This document shows, in pieces, positions 45,657 to 60,800 of a stretch of 64,000 bases of DNA. Location: assembly GCA_963971405.1 (NCBI GenBank), contig OZ020491.1, forward strand, positions 15,618,855 through 15,682,854, given 5' to 3'. A model generated the notes under the pieces. It was given only the letters and a program-made list of their open reading frames with translations, did no database searches and had not been told where the DNA came from. Each line of letters starts with the position of its first letter. Position 1 is the first letter of the stretch. The stretch is from Psococerastis gibbosa (lineage: Eukaryota; Arthropoda; Insecta; Psocodea; Psocidae). Position numbers and translations under genes: made by a program.

Positions 45657-48600
45657 CTGGAAGGTAATATACTCGTTCGAGCTATCGCCTGTTACAATGT
45701 CAATGGTAAGCATTTTTCAGCTTGTCCATTGTCACTTTTAGTTGGTGTAGCCTGACACCTACATCCCCTATTTAGATGCGCATACCTAAAACCAGTCAGT
45801 TTTATAAATATTGCCACAACCATTACGGCCAATCCCTAATGAGAGCATAATAGAACAATATTGGATTTTAATTGGCAAATAAACTTGTAAATTCCAGTCA
45901 AGACAACAAAAACATTGTTCATATTGCGACGGTGAGACGTATATAGTTCCTAATGAGCAGGGGTCAATTTACACGACAGAAACTTATGTTTTCCGAGGAA
46001 AATTGCGGATTCAACTTGTATATTGCTTATTCTCCCAAGCCTCCTAATCAGGCTAATGCAAACCCTGTTAGAGACAATTAAATTGCTCTATTTCCCGCAG
46101 CTATAGACTACTTTAATATTGCCCTGAGGTACTGGAATACAGAAGAGGATTATTATAACCATGTATTAATTGCGTGCAAATTGTTTCGGTTTTGTCCTTA
46201 ATGACAGATTTCACTCAACGAGATTTAGATAATTGCTGCTATCTCATCGGCTTTAGTCTTATAATAATGAGAATACATATCCACCTAATTAGCCTGGAGG
46301 AGTTGTTATATTATACCATATACTGAGTAGGCCTCAAGGTAATTTGGTTAATAAGCCTTATTAATTTTGCCAACCAATAATTTATGATCCAGTCCATGAA
46401 ATCACCTTGTTAAAATATGAATTTTCCAACTAAATTTTCTCCAAATTTAAATTGACCGCTTTTGACGGAGATTTTCTGAAATAAAGTAATTACTAAGGTA
46501 TACTTTAGTTTCCCTGTTATATTCTGCAGACCATATTTCTTTGCACCCTCCCCCTTCTACTAAAATTTATTAATCGAACCTTGCATCTTTAGTTTACCTG
46601 GCTTTGCTTGCGGAGTTTCCTGCTGGAGCTCGGTCTTTCTGGTTCTGCTGTCTTCTGAGTTCTCGACCTCCTCCCGGTCATCATTCCAGAATTACTATTG
46701 AGAGTGCCCCCTCCTTCATCAGTGGTCTCATCCACATTCATACTTCTTATTGAACTTTGTTTCCGCAACTTTGGACTTCTTTGACTTGTCAACGATTTTT
46801 CGCTGGTTGAGAATTTCGGACGCATGGTAGGCGATGATGTTGCTATAGGTTCGTTCATTAGTAGAGGATTTGTAGAAGTTTGTAGGTTTATGCCGGATGT
46901 GGTAGCTTCTATGTTTTGTACTTCTCGATCTGAATCTATCTGACTGGAACTGGTACTTTTTCCTGCAACATTTAGTAGCTTTTTTGTGCGGCCATATATG
47001 TAGCTCACAATGTGAAGTAACCTTAATCATAAATTCATGTGTAAATGAAGAACAAAATTGACAACTATAATGGGGAAACAGCCAAACTAAGAACATAGTC
47101 TGTAATGTTATAAACACACGATAGCTAATTTAATTACCAGCTCCTTACCTTTTCTAAATGCTCTCTGGTGCAGAGCCGTAACTCCAATAGGCAGGGTTGG
47201 GCAACCAGTGGGCGAAGGGCAAGATGATGTTCTGGGAGGAGGGGCTGGAGGAGTTTTTTGCCCTTTGGGTAACCCTGTCGCCCCCTCACCAATTATGACT
47301 TTATTCGCTGACTCAATGCTGGAAGTTGAACCTAGAAAGAAATAATTTTTTTAAATACATTTTATTTTGTTAGAGTTTGTTTTGATTTTTTTAATTTTGT
47401 GGGTTTGTAATATTATTTAATACCTACCTACTTAGCCTACATACTGCACCTACTGTGTGTGCACATCTCGCTGTTAACCTAAGTTAAATATTATGTTTTA
47501 AATGTTTTTAGTTTAGTTATAATTGTATTGTATTGTATCAAATTTTACCTTTAAACCCCATGTAGAGGAAATTGTGAAGGCGGCAAACAGAGTTCTTAGT
47601 TTTGTCATTCGGATGTCTTACCATTTCTCAAATTCATCAACACATAAGCTCCTTTATAACGCACTTGTTAGATCTAGACTTGAGTATGCATCCGTTGTGT
47701 GGCGACCGGAGGCTGAATCCCTGTCAATTTCGATTGAGAAGGTCCAAAAGCGCTTTCTGCGCTATCTCCATTACAGGCGGCACGGGATTTATCCCCACTA
47801 CGCCAATCATCCGGTTAGAACTTCACAACTTCTTGCTGAGTTTGAGATGAGCTCGCTCAGGAATAGGAGGGTGTCTGCGGACTGTATATTCTTCCACAAA
47901 TTAATAAACGGTATGCTAGATGCCCCCACTATACTTGAAAGGGTTCAGCTCAGAGTCAATGTGAGGAACACAAGATTAAGAACTCTGTTTGTGGCTAACT
48001 CTCTATCCAAGGCCCCACTGTCTAGAATTTTAAAAACAATCAACGAACACGGTGATCTAGACCCGTTTTGCAGCCTACCTCTTTTTAAAATTTGTTTACG
48101 GGGTTTTTTAAATTGACGATATTCATTCATTCATTCATTCATTCAAAAAATATTGTGACATTTTATGTTGAACAATTGCATGTGTTACGTTCATACTGTG
48201 CTATCTGTTTGACAAATCGTTAAGATGCTATTTTTATTTTATTTTTCTCCTACTGATTGTTTTTAGGGTATTGTTTATATGTTTTAAATTGTAAGTGATG
48301 TCTTATTTGGACTGTGTCTGTTGGCAACGCAATACAAGCAATACAAGCTTATTACTGTATCCAATATAGTCATTCACTTATTTCGTTATGATTTCACCTA
48401 ATTGTTACACAACTACCAGCAGAGCTTTTTTTCTGGTTCAGCCGCACTTCTGCAAAACAATCCTTTACTGTTGGATGGAGAAAAAAATAACCTGTCATTT
48501 CATTTATGATAACAGATATATACATATAGAATAACAGATGGGGTCAGATTACGTACTTCCTTGCCCCTTTAGCCCCGGCAAACGTTATTATTTTATTTCC

Positions 48601-51600
48601 TTTCGTCATATTCTATCAGTAAATACTCGAACTATGCGAATAACAGAGGGGACATTTTACCAAAAAAAGGTTGCCAAAGAAAGAATTTTTTTTTAACCTA
48701 TCCAGTACGCGATTTTGGTAAGCAGCCCTTTTACAAATGTCATTCAGTATATGATATGTCATATTATGTCCGTATTTCACATTCGAATAACAGATGTGGC
48801 AGAAAATAATATTTCGGGATCTTAGGCCATTCCATTAGTGAAGCCATGGAGCCAGGCGTTGACGTTATATTATTTGTTTATTGGTTTTCTATATTCCAGA
48901 CTATGTTATAGTAAGCTTTGATAGTTAAAGCTTTACAGACTAATGTGAGTTTTGAAGAGGATTGAAAATATTGTTTAATTAATTGTCAAGAAGGTAGCGG
49001 ATGTTTGATTGATCACAGAATTGAGTTCAAGAAAGTTCAAGAGGCAGTCAAGTTTTTGAATTTATGGCCGTTGATTAGACTTGGAAGTTCTATAGCTTCT
49101 ATCCGCAAAGAGAATAATTTCTTATTTTGACGTTGAATGATAAAATTTAAACTTCGGCTATTTTATTTTGATCAGTCAGTTACATACTGTGCATGCACAT
49201 AAAATTCTCATAGATTATGTTGGTTTATAAAATGTTTCGAATAGGCAAAAAGTATTAATTTGCGAATGCCAGAAGACAATAGCGTAGACATTTTTTTACG
49301 TTTCGGTTGGATAACATTGAAATTCAGCCAAACAGAAATCCCTCCATATAAGATCTTGAAAGGCCGCCAGAAACGTTTTACAAGTTCGACCTAGTTTTGG
49401 AAGCATTTAATCGATATTATCTTATATTTTGAGATTTTCCTCCAGAACGCCCTGTTGCGAACCTTATTTGTCATTTCTCACAAAATACTGCCATTTACAT
49501 GCCCTCAATTTTTGTTCCTGCGTTATATTCCCAACAAGATCCTATAGCCACACCAGTTTCATTTCATGCCTACTCTGTTGTGTCCTTAGTCCCCGACACG
49601 AACGCTACCTAATTTGTTCTTGTCAAGTAGGTAATTCCTATGTAGCGATTTTTGGTACCGTATATCCTTCTTTGTCTATTTTGATTCTGCTACTATTTGG
49701 CAGATAAATGTGTTGTAGGTGCGATTTTTACGAAATTTTTTCGAAAAGTTTAGAGACAAATCGAACCAACAACTTGAACGTGAAACCGCTCGGGGGTCAA
49801 AACCCCCAAATGTAGTGACTAAGAGTTCCTCCCACCAAGTGTGGGATGGATACTTCTGCAAGATTAGTGGCACTACCGAGACATCTAGCTGCAAATGCTC
49901 CGTTTCCGCCAATGCGACTTGTGACCTCCTAGTCCTATTGTTATGTCCATTGTCCTCCTAATTGGTGGGAGCAAATTTCTCTGTTTTACCAGGCTAACTC
50001 AATTTTGACTTCAAATCACCTAATCTGCTAATATTATGATTCTCCGCTCTTGAGTCAAATGAAAAGTCAACAATCCAGCTTTCAAGAGCCCACCATTTTA
50101 AGAAGTTGCAGTTAAAAAATTCAGAAAAATCTTACGGATTCCAGTTACTATAGGTTTACATACACTCGGTGTTGTGAATGTTTTTCTCTTACCATGCGTT
50201 CTCGCTAAAGTGGGTGCTACTGAAGGAACATTTGGATGTATTGGAATGTCTACAGGTCTTCCGACAGTGGCGGTGGGTACTGCCGTACCTGCCGAAGAAC
50301 TTCTCTCTAGCGGTGGGGCTGCAACGTGGGGGGCTGTAGGCACCCGAACTGTCGTGGATGTGGTTCTTGATGCTGACGAAGCGCTATTTTGGAAAGTTTG
50401 TATCCTGGGAAGCTCATGCTTGTGTGGTGCTGTGAGCCTCCCTGCTGGTTTTGCTGACCCTGTAATTAGCAAAGAAACAGATTGAGTTACATTTGAGCTT
50501 AATGAAGCTTAATTCGAAATATTATGTAAAAATGGATTTCTATGTAAAGTGCTGCTATAAAAGTACCACGTGAGATACATCACTGATACATGATCGTATG
50601 TCGGCTAGATAGGCTACTATTATAAAGTTTATTATTTATTTTCAAAATTGAGGAAGCAGCAAATTACCCCTCCACTTATTTCCAAACTGAACTACGATTA
50701 TCTCATTGTTTTGCAGTTGTTAAGTGCCTATTTACTTACAGGTTGCCAAAGCATATTCAATGTCTGTGCATTACCTATTGGAAATCATATTTAATAGGGC
50801 ACTTTACCAGTTTGTTTTAGTTAATTGCATTTGGTAAATTGAAGTGGAAATTTTCCATAATTCAAACAATAAGTTATATTCGAATTTAATATGTAAATAA
50901 ATTATTTTTCTTAATGCCGGATAATTCTATCATGACAATTTTTGGATGTGTAGGCAAAGCCTAACATACATGTTACAAAATTCGAATAATGCAGAGAAAA
51001 AGTCTCGAAATTAAGTATTCAAATACTTCCCTTAAACATTTTTTACCTTGGTGTGCAGATTTTGTTCCGTCACGTTAAATTTCAAAATGACTATTCTACT
51101 AAAAAAACCTATGTGCATAAAATCATGACTTACAAACCTATATTAATAAGCAGTGAATGAAAAATATACTACCTTAGTATACAGCCTATATTTTATATAC
51201 GTCTTTACAAGTTAATTTCAAGCCCCCAAATCTACAGGAACTCAAAGCCAAAGACAAAAGAGATTGCAGAAATGAAATTGCTCGACATCGTGCTTTCTTC
51301 ATACACATTGTACGAGTTTTTCCTCACCTCAATTTTGACGGAAGAGTACAGAAAGCACACAAAATCTTACCGACTGCTGATCCAGTGACCTGCCTTCCTG
51401 GACTTTTCCGACCATTTTCCGGGAATTTCAGAGTAACACTGAGCTTACTCTGGAACGATTTTCCAGCCGTTCGGTCCCCGAACGGTCTCGGCATGCCATC
51501 CGCATCTTCTTCCCCACCAGCAGTGCCGACCTCAGTCAAAGCAATTTGGCGCGAGACGTCACCCACAGGGCTTTGGCAAGAAACTAACGTCGATTGCGAA

Positions 51601-51829
51601 TTGTCTGCCGCTCCCACAGGATTCGCGGTCGGTGGCACCGATGTTGAGCTTGTGGCAGGAACGTCAGCATTCGCGGCCGTATACTTTGGACGGCTTTCAG
51701 ATTTTTGACTGATTTCTATTTTGTTCTGTAAGAAGACGGGGAACAATCGTTTGTGACATAATATATTGAGTGATAATGGGACTGCAGAAGGTCACTTCGG
51801 TGGTTTCGATTAAATTTATATCCCTCAGT

Positions 51830-51864
<35 letters not shown>

Positions 51865-54800
51865 TGCGGCTCCTATTGTTGTCGTTTTTTGGCTGGTTTA
51901 TTGATTTTCAGCGGTTTGATAGCTTCTTAACTGTTATTTTGTATATTCGGTGTTTTGCATAAGTTGTTGTGTTTTGTGTGATATTGTCGTGAGAGTCTGA
52001 AGACTGGTTTACGAACTTTTTGTAATTTAGACATGAAATAGACAGTAGCGGAATGCTGAGAATTAAAAAAAAAATGTAAAAAACAACGCAATTTTTATCA
52101 TTCTTTCCCACTTCTCTATGTGAAATTCAGCTTGAGGGTCTTGGGGCTTTTGTTTCTAAGTTTTTTGTTTTGATACCCTTACTGCACACTTTGGCTTATT
52201 CTTAGCCTCCTTTTGTAATTGTAACCTGAGGTTTCTCATTGTGTTCCTATGGTTACACATTTTCTTTGCTCAGGTAGCTGTGACAACCCCTGGACTAAGT
52301 CCTGTTTTTTGCTTCGTACTATTCGTCTCCGTAGCATAGCTTCGCAACAACCGTGTCCAACAAACTTGCCAACTCCTATCATACATACATTCTCACAGGT
52401 TTTTGGCAATCTCGATTATGTGCGTAGTCATTGACGCTGTCGACCATAGTCTGCACAGTTTTCCCTTTAAAAAGTTGCTGCAAGTCAGCGATTTCAGCTA
52501 AAACCACTGTTTTTCTACAAGCTATGCCGGAGGCTAGATTTCCATTAAAAGTCTTTACAATTCCAATTATAACATGCTGCAGGGCTCAGCCCATGTGTAG
52601 CTTACAATTAAAAAAAAAAAGTCTGACCTAACTTTAAGTAAGTAATTCGTAAGTAATGTGTGTAAACGTTATTGTTTAGTATTCGTTTGTCGGTGTTAAT
52701 TCTTTAAATATGTTTTTAAATGTCTTCGAAATGGGTTAATTGTAAGAGTGGGCCGAAAGGCCCAAAATTCGCCCATATTGAAAATAAAGACAATTTTTTT
52801 CTTTCTTCATTTCTTTCGAAATACGTTCAGTTCAGTTCATGGGAGTCTGTTCTTCGTATTATACCTGCTCGAGTAATCATAGGACGAATTCCCTCTCAGT
52901 AATTTATTAATTATTTTTATTATACCAACCGAAACGATAAAAGTAATAAATACACCCATACAATTGGCTGTATACATAGTTTACACTGAATTACATATTT
53001 CCCCTATCATCCGGGAAAGTCACTAAGGTAATAAACTTTAGTTAAATGTTTATTAAAAATATTATTTTTTCGTTTTGGCGGCTGTGACTAGAAAATGACT
53101 GCTGACGAATATGCTTGATTGAAAGCATTTTGTTATGTTGCAGGCCTGTCAAACTGTAGTTGACTCGATGTTGACACGACATTTTCTTTGCTTTATTTGT
53201 TAAACTGTAAATTTTTCAGTTAGTTAGCGCAAGCGGACCCTTCTATCAATGAGACTGCTGAATATCAATGATTGAAGTCTTTCCCATAGAGTCATATATT
53301 TTCTGCTAAGTGCCTCGGGCCATTGAGTGCATTAAAAATGTTGAAACTAGTGAAAGTTACTCCATCAGCAGTCAACTAGGATTTTAAACAGCTGTCGACA
53401 AGTAGAATCAGCAGCGGAAAATAAATAAATATGTGAGTGTGAAAGTCGGCGCTTTAATAGGACGGAAAGCTATTATGTGGTTAGCGTGCTCAGTTTATGG
53501 CAGCCTGTCGTAGGTGAAGGTTACCGTTATTGTCCGTCTCTTGGACATTTTATTACTTAGAAACTGCTTTAATAACCATACACAGCAAAGGACTGTAGTA
53601 GTCCAGATAACAGAGGTGTAGACTACGGACAGGAAGACCTGGGTTCGATCCTAGGCTGAAATTGAATTTTAATGGTTTTTCTTGCGCTAATGGGGTTATT
53701 GGTTAACGGACAGTAGAAACCCCCACCCCCACAAAAAAAAAAAAAATTGTGACTTTACATTTTTTACTTTTACTTAATTTAATATGTAAGTTATAAAAAA
53801 TTGGTGCTATTATGGCACGGTAGTCTAGAAAAAGTTTCAATTCTGCCGAAATTTGGACAATACGAGTAAGTTACTGTTTCTGAATATTCATTAACAGTTG
53901 TCTGTCTCCCTTTTTCTATTTTGAAAGTATTCCATCATAATGTCATGGTTGGCAAGTTGGAATGCGAAATCTTGACCGCCCATTCACATGCTAACCGGTG
54001 ATACGACATAATTTCACACGCAGATGAAAATACATTTTGGTTTTTAGGAATATTTGTTTTCTTTTATGGTTGGCTTCTATACAGTAAATCCTTCGGTCAC
54101 ACATCGTACATATGTTAGGTACTAGTTAGGAGGTTAAAATACATATTTCACTGGCTTCAGTTAGAATAAAAAATTACAGTTGGTATACTATACAACAGCT
54201 AGATGTTTTTTTAAGATTTGCTGGAATTATGCAAATATGATATTGCCATTCAGAAACTTCGTATTTGCTTTGTTGCTTATCACTTTCCGAAATTTTCAAC
54301 CAAAATTCATAAATCAATGTTCATTTCTGGTCAGAAAATTTGTCCACACAAACTCGTTTACGTTTATTTCAAAAATCACAAGCAAGTTTTACAAAATTAT
54401 AATATTTTGCGAATTGCTCACAGCTCCATATCTCAATTAATTAAATTATAAGTTAGAAAATGTAAGTAACATTATCTTAGAACGCAAATTGCTTCTCAAA
54501 ATGTGTTTTTTTTTAAGCAAGAAATTAAACCTTATAATAAGATGTATGCAACTTAGACATATTAGACTATAAGCTTTTGAGATAACCTTATAAGCTTAGG
54601 GACTTCCGTTCATCGGAAAGGGGGTTAATTTTTAACTTAAATATTGTTCTGTTTACAGTTTTAATACCAGAATAAGCACTATAATTCTTTAAATGCCATA
54701 GTAAAACTGCAGTAGCAAGCGTTCAGACTTCAAACTATCGAAAAATCAGTGGAACAAAGAGAAAAAAAATGCATCAACTACACTACTGTTGTGTTGTTCA

Positions 54801-57800
54801 TCGATATCCCCCCCCCCTCCAGCTCATACGGCACGACATCGTAAAGGCTTTCGATATTTACTTACCCAAAGCTCCCTCCAGAGATGAAGATAGAGTACAC
54901 ACTGGGATATGGAAGTAAAGCGATTGATTATTGAGGGAGGAAAGGGAGGTTTCTCAAAAGTTGGACCGAAAGAAGTATAGCAAGGGGGTAAGAAACTCCC
55001 TAATAACAAAGCAAACAAGTGGGGGTGGGGAGTCCTTCAAACTTGAGTGAGAGCTTCTCTCTAAGGCTTCGCTATAACTTGGAGTTGCGATTTGGAGGAA
55101 GTCGTGGGGAGAGGGGAGGAATGTTTTTGAAGTGTTTTAGATGTATAATTTTACTAAATATGATGATGAGTTAACTTTGTTGTAGATTGTGCTGAAGGTT
55201 CATTACCTGGCGTACAGTTAAAATTGAATTTTGAGTTATTGTACCTAGTCTCGTCATATGTGTTTGAACTGACTTTGGATTATTTTGTTAAAAACATGTG
55301 CCAACAGTATTATGCATTTTTAGTTTAATACTTACTTTCCATCCTTCTTAAGCAATAGTAATGCTAAAACGATTGTGGTCAGCTACGACCAACTTCAACG
55401 AGCCCATGAGGAATGGATTTTGGAGAAGGCTCGCATTTTATACTATTTAAATAAAAACTGAAGTTAAATTTAAATTAAAAGCTCAAGATAGTTTAATGTC
55501 AGGGTTGTATACCATATAATACTGCTACATATTGAATAAATCATGTACCTTGTTTAAATCCCTATCGTGCAGCATACTATACATAGGTAATGTATATTTC
55601 CATTAATTTGTTTCACAGTCCCATCTCGTGTGTTCGTATTCATGCTCATCCTGTTTAAATTTCATTACTCATACTTCTACATTAGAGCGCATAGTGAGAA
55701 TGTATGCTTCTGGCGGATTAAATTAAGGGTAACACTACGTTACACATTTGTTACGTAACACAGTATACCATTATAATTTACTTACTGTTACATTACAGCA
55801 CGCCTAATTCGTGACACAGTGCTGTCCTACCAGGATTAGCTAGGCATTATTTTTTCTTCAGTCCACTAATTGATCACTTAGCATAAGGCCTTCAGTCGCT
55901 GCGCTGCCCCTTTTTGTCATATACACATGTAGCGCTGCTTACACAATCGTGCCACTTCTTTGATATTGAACATTGACCGCAATTATTCACAGTAAAAATA
56001 ATGTATTTGTGAAACGGTTCCGCATACAATCATTGAATTGCGATAATGATCACGCATGAAAAACTTAATTTTAATGATTTACGTGTAACCGGTCACATTA
56101 TTATTTATTTTAGTGTAGTGTATTGGTCCTAAGCTCCTCCTTAAGTTCTACGAGGGAAAGCTCCCATAACGAGACAACTAAGCTGATAAATAAGTGATGA
56201 TGAAATCCAATAATTGGTGTGCAGTATTTTAGTATAAGTGGTGTATGGGTGTATACGTTACCATAGTAAAAAAATGAAATTATAATAGGTACATTAGACT
56301 TGAGGTAGATGCTTGTTACACAGTGATTTAAATGGAAGCTGCTTGAAAACCTACTGGGAAATTCCAAGTTTTGTAGTGCCTCCAACAATACCTTCTTCAA
56401 ACTTATAACGAGGTTTTATGTTCAAAGCTTGGAAACTATATTCTTCTCAAAGAAACTCAAAAATTATGCGTACGCTTGGGGCTGATATTACTTTCTGTCT
56501 AAATGATTTGAAAATAACAAAGAAAGAAAAATCTCTGTTCAAATGATAAAGAAAGAAAAAAATAATACTTATAAATTATCTTATTATTAGCTTATCATAC
56601 AGTAAGCCACGTGAAAATTTGAATTCTCAAATATCAGATTCAGCAAACTTCAATGGATCATAACTCGACTCTCGAGCTAATGCCATTTTGCATGATATTC
56701 CATCTAATTCCGTGGTAGGTACGTGCTGCTGATGCGACAAAAAGGTGTGTTACGAATGTAAAAAAATCATGGTATTGTAGTTTCTTTGCAATTGACAGGT
56801 AGACCAACCGGGCTATAATGTATGCAGGAGTTTTGATGATTGTTGACAATATTCTATCTGAATGCCCCTGGGCCACAGTAGGCATGGTGTGGTACCTACA
56901 ACGTGATTCTGCATATATACAAGTTAAAATATGACACTCCCCGGTATTAGACGGCCTTTGAATTAATAAACAGAATATAAACAGCCGTATGGTCCTTTAC
57001 ATTTACAATGTACCTGCCGGTTTTTGGACACGGCGATTCCTCGTATAATATTGTTAGCCAATACTTCAATAGGCAAATGTCTTCAGTAATCATTAGGCCA
57101 CCTAACCACTGTACGTGCAAGTTAGCCCATTTCTTTGTATCCTATATGTACTTTATATACAGTACATGCTACGTAGGTTTATGTATCGGTTGATATGTTA
57201 GGGTTAGACGGTATGTGATGCATGTAGGATACCATTGAGTGGATACTACGGTCATCCTTACGATGCATAGGGAAAAAATTGTGTCGTCCAGTATGCCTTT
57301 CCGAGTCCATTTTCATACGAACATGGTGTCAACATCGCCTTTAAATGCACCTTAGTTTTCTGGCGGGAAAATGTTCGGCCGTTCTTTAATTAATGGGACA
57401 ACTGCCCAATTCATACCCTATGTTAATGGATGAGTCTGCTAAAGCAATGGTTAGACAAGCATAGCTATTTTGATAAGGAGATGAGTGGTATTTGCATGTC
57501 TGTTTCACACGATATTCGAAAGAAGTTTCAATTATTTATTATTCTCAAAACAGTTTGACAATTTTATAAGACTATTTACTGAATCTACTGTAAACTTACC
57601 AAATCAGATTGAACACCTATGAGATCTACGTGACCACTTCGAGAGGACGGCAAATATGAGGTGCAGGTGTCGGCAATGAAAACATCTGGTCCCAGTCTTT
57701 CTTGTACGATGCTAAGGGGATACCCAGGGCGCATTGGAGCTGGCAACCACCCGGGATCATTCTCGGAACCTGGCAGAGGAGGAATGATCGGTTCTTGAAT

Positions 57801-60800
57801 GTTGTGAAGTCGATGCTCGTACGAAGGAATGGGTGCAGCTTTCGTGTAAGGATACGGCGATGCAGGTCGTAAACCTGCGTAAATGTCCCAGTCGTTGGTG
57901 AGCCCATCAGAGCCTATGCCACCTAGTTTGCGCTGGGCCTTCAAAACTTTTGGATCAGCATATGCAAAGGGTTCACCCATTAGTCTAAAACCATTTGCGT
58001 CTGCTGCCACTGATGGAGTTCTTACGACGCTGCTGCGACGACTGCTGGGGTGTCCCTCTGTGGTCTGCGTGGTCTCTTCAGTTTGCTCGTCAATAACGCT
58101 CAGCCCGTCAAATAGCCGGGATCCACGTCTTGGTACAAACAGTGAGGATTTTTGTAAATTTTCTTCATTCTCTATGTCAGGGTTGTCTGTGGTGGATTGT
58201 TCTAGGGTTTCAGTCTCTTCCTCTATTTCCGGCAAGTCTTGTAAGTCGTCCTCGTCTTCACCATCGATATCTTCACTGTCTTCTTCATCTGAGTATTCTT
58301 CCTGTAGTCAGAGAAAATTTCATGTTGGTTTGTAGTAGTAATTTTGTTTATGATTAGCAAAAACGTAGTAAGGGGTGCAGCAAGTTAGAGACGCATCTCT
58401 TAACAGATATATTGGTCAACTGAACTAATTCACGAAAACTTGGTTTATGTACACGTATACTGTCATATTACTATGGTATCATTGGTTGACTCTAAGAGTC
58501 ACAATGTTGTCAAAATAGCGTTAAACCGCTGCAGAAGGTATCCCACTCAGAGGATATATGCGGAGTTTGGTGTACCTACACTTGAAGTGCTCTATAAGTT
58601 TCATTTGCTTATGTATGCACCTACCATAGTCAACAGCATTCCTAATATTAACGACATTCATTCCGTTGGTACAATAGCAAGATCTGTGAATAATTTATAT
58701 ATGGCACGCGCATACACACATATTTTTGACCATTCACCTTTATTTAAAGCAATAGCCTTGTTTAATACCTTACCAACGGACATTAGAGACCCGTGTCACT
58801 TGCCTAAATTCTAATCAATCGCCAAAAATGGGTAAAAAACCAATCCTGAGTTGTAAACTGCTCAATATTCAAGTTTTTCCTACAGAGTTAGGCCTAGATT
58901 GTTTAGTTTTTTAACTTTCTAAATATTAAATAATTGTATACCTCGTAAATATACTGTATGTAAATGTGACGACACATCCTGTGTATAAAGGCAATGTTCA
59001 CCCACGTAACAAGTCGGCCCTTTGGGTTGCACTTAGTGTGGGTAGATGTAAATGTAAAATGTAAATTTATTATATGAAATTCATTAAATTAAATTCACTT
59101 AATCACTTGGTAAAAAGCAAAATTTTAATTCATGAACTAACTTCTGAAGTCCCAACCTATTTCACTGCTTGAAGAGCTGTGTTAAATCTACAAAACGCTA
59201 CTTTTTCAGTAGAGCGCCTCAAAGGTTTTCGCGCTAAAAGCCATTAGTTGCAACTCTCCCTAGTGGTTCTTATGGCAAATAAAGATTTATACCGTAATAC
59301 TTAGCGTAAAAGAAAGAGGTAAAATAAAATATTGATGCACTTCAAAAATTAGATTTTTTGCAGATATAACTGTTATTAGGCTTTCAAGCGCAAATTTAAC
59401 GATTTTCACCAATTTACCAACGTATTCAACCACCTTCCATATCAGCCAAAATTGTTCTACGCCTGTAACTGCGTTGGTTAATTTTAATTAATTTATTTTT
59501 TCAGGTAAGAATATGTTCACACCACCGTTAATCACATGGATTAGTCAACGTTGAATGGTGGAGCAATTTACATTAAGTAAGCGCTCAGCAACCTCAAAGA
59601 TAAGAAAAACCGTTTGTGGGAACACCTTACAAATGTAAAAAAAAATCCAACTTCATATGAAATATCGATTGCAGAACTGTCCAAAAATCACATCCCTTAG
59701 AAAGATAATGCCACATTTTGATATATGATGTGCCGTCTATAACACCGATTGGTCACAATTATGGAACTTCATTCCTTGAAAAATAACGGAAAGCTAGGGT
59801 GAACGGAAGGAGTTCAAAATATGTTGCCAATCGGTGCTATAGTGACGGCCACATAGATCATATATCAAAATTTAGAGAAATATTTCTTCTAAGGGATGTG
59901 ACATTTTTGATAGCTCCATAATCGATAATTCACGTGACCCTTGATTTTGTTTAAAAATAATGGATATGAAGTGAGTTTGGTAAGTAAGGAAATAGTACAG
60001 AAGTCTTAGCAGTTTTACGTTACTTTCGGGCAATATTATGCCAACACTAGCCGTATGTAAACATAGTGTGACAGCTTATGTTTCCACTGTTGGTATTATA
60101 ACTGTTTGCAGCTGTTGTTGCCTTGTTTACCTTATCCTAAGGTGCATTCTAACTAGCCTGAAAGTGCCACAAATCGGCAGTGACAATAAGGAATTATATT
60201 TTCCTGAATGATCGTAACGTAGTAAAGTAAATGTATTTCAAAAAAAATTCCTTCATCATACTATAGCAGTCGTAGCTAGAGCAGAAGGTACGGTGCCTGG
60301 CCAATAGATACAGCATTTTACAACATTTGCGAACATCGTGGCTAAACTAAATTAACCTGCCACAGCTTTTCTTTCTGAAGTAACGTGGCATAGGAAAAGT
60401 TGGGTGTGGTCAACAGCCTTTTCTACTGCACGATTGAATAGTCCTGCTTTAGAAGTCCATGATGTTGAGCCGAAATCAGAGAATCAAGAAAACTCTTGAC
60501 TTGGCGGGGTTCGAACCCACGCTCTATGCCTTGCCAAGAACCGTGTTGCCAGTACACAACAGGCCCGCTCAGCGTTGAGTTCACTCTACATCTTCCCTCT
60601 ATATCCTCTTATCTTCTATATCTTCGGCAACGTTAGGCAGGTAAGCACAGCTACCCAGCTATCTAACTCAACAGCACGTCTGCGAGCTACTTTATTGCAT
60701 ATAAGCGCAATGCTATACCATAATTTTTCCAATGTATGATTTTTGTTTTTGTAAATTAAAATGAGGCTCTTCCTAACATTAACGTTAAAGTATTAACGTT

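Noticed and set aside
45657-45713. Alternative acceptor TTGTAACAG|GCGATAG and an in-frame ATG at 45713 for the last exon
   Set aside because: The upstream exon ends in phase 0; only the acceptor at 45656 joins in the coding frame. A separate single-exon gene starting at 45713 is not needed.
51832-51861. TATA promoter
   Set aside because: A simple (TA)n microsatellite deep in an intron.
57883-58335. 150-codon plus-strand frame opposite the large exon
   Set aside because: Shadow of the minus-strand exon; its Ser-rich text is the antisense of the acidic and Ser codons. The frames opposite 51371-51725, 50136-50459 and 45267-45656 are likewise shadows.
60485-60580. tRNA gene on the minus strand
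   Set aside because: D and T arms are visible but the acceptor stem and a clean anticodon arm are missing.
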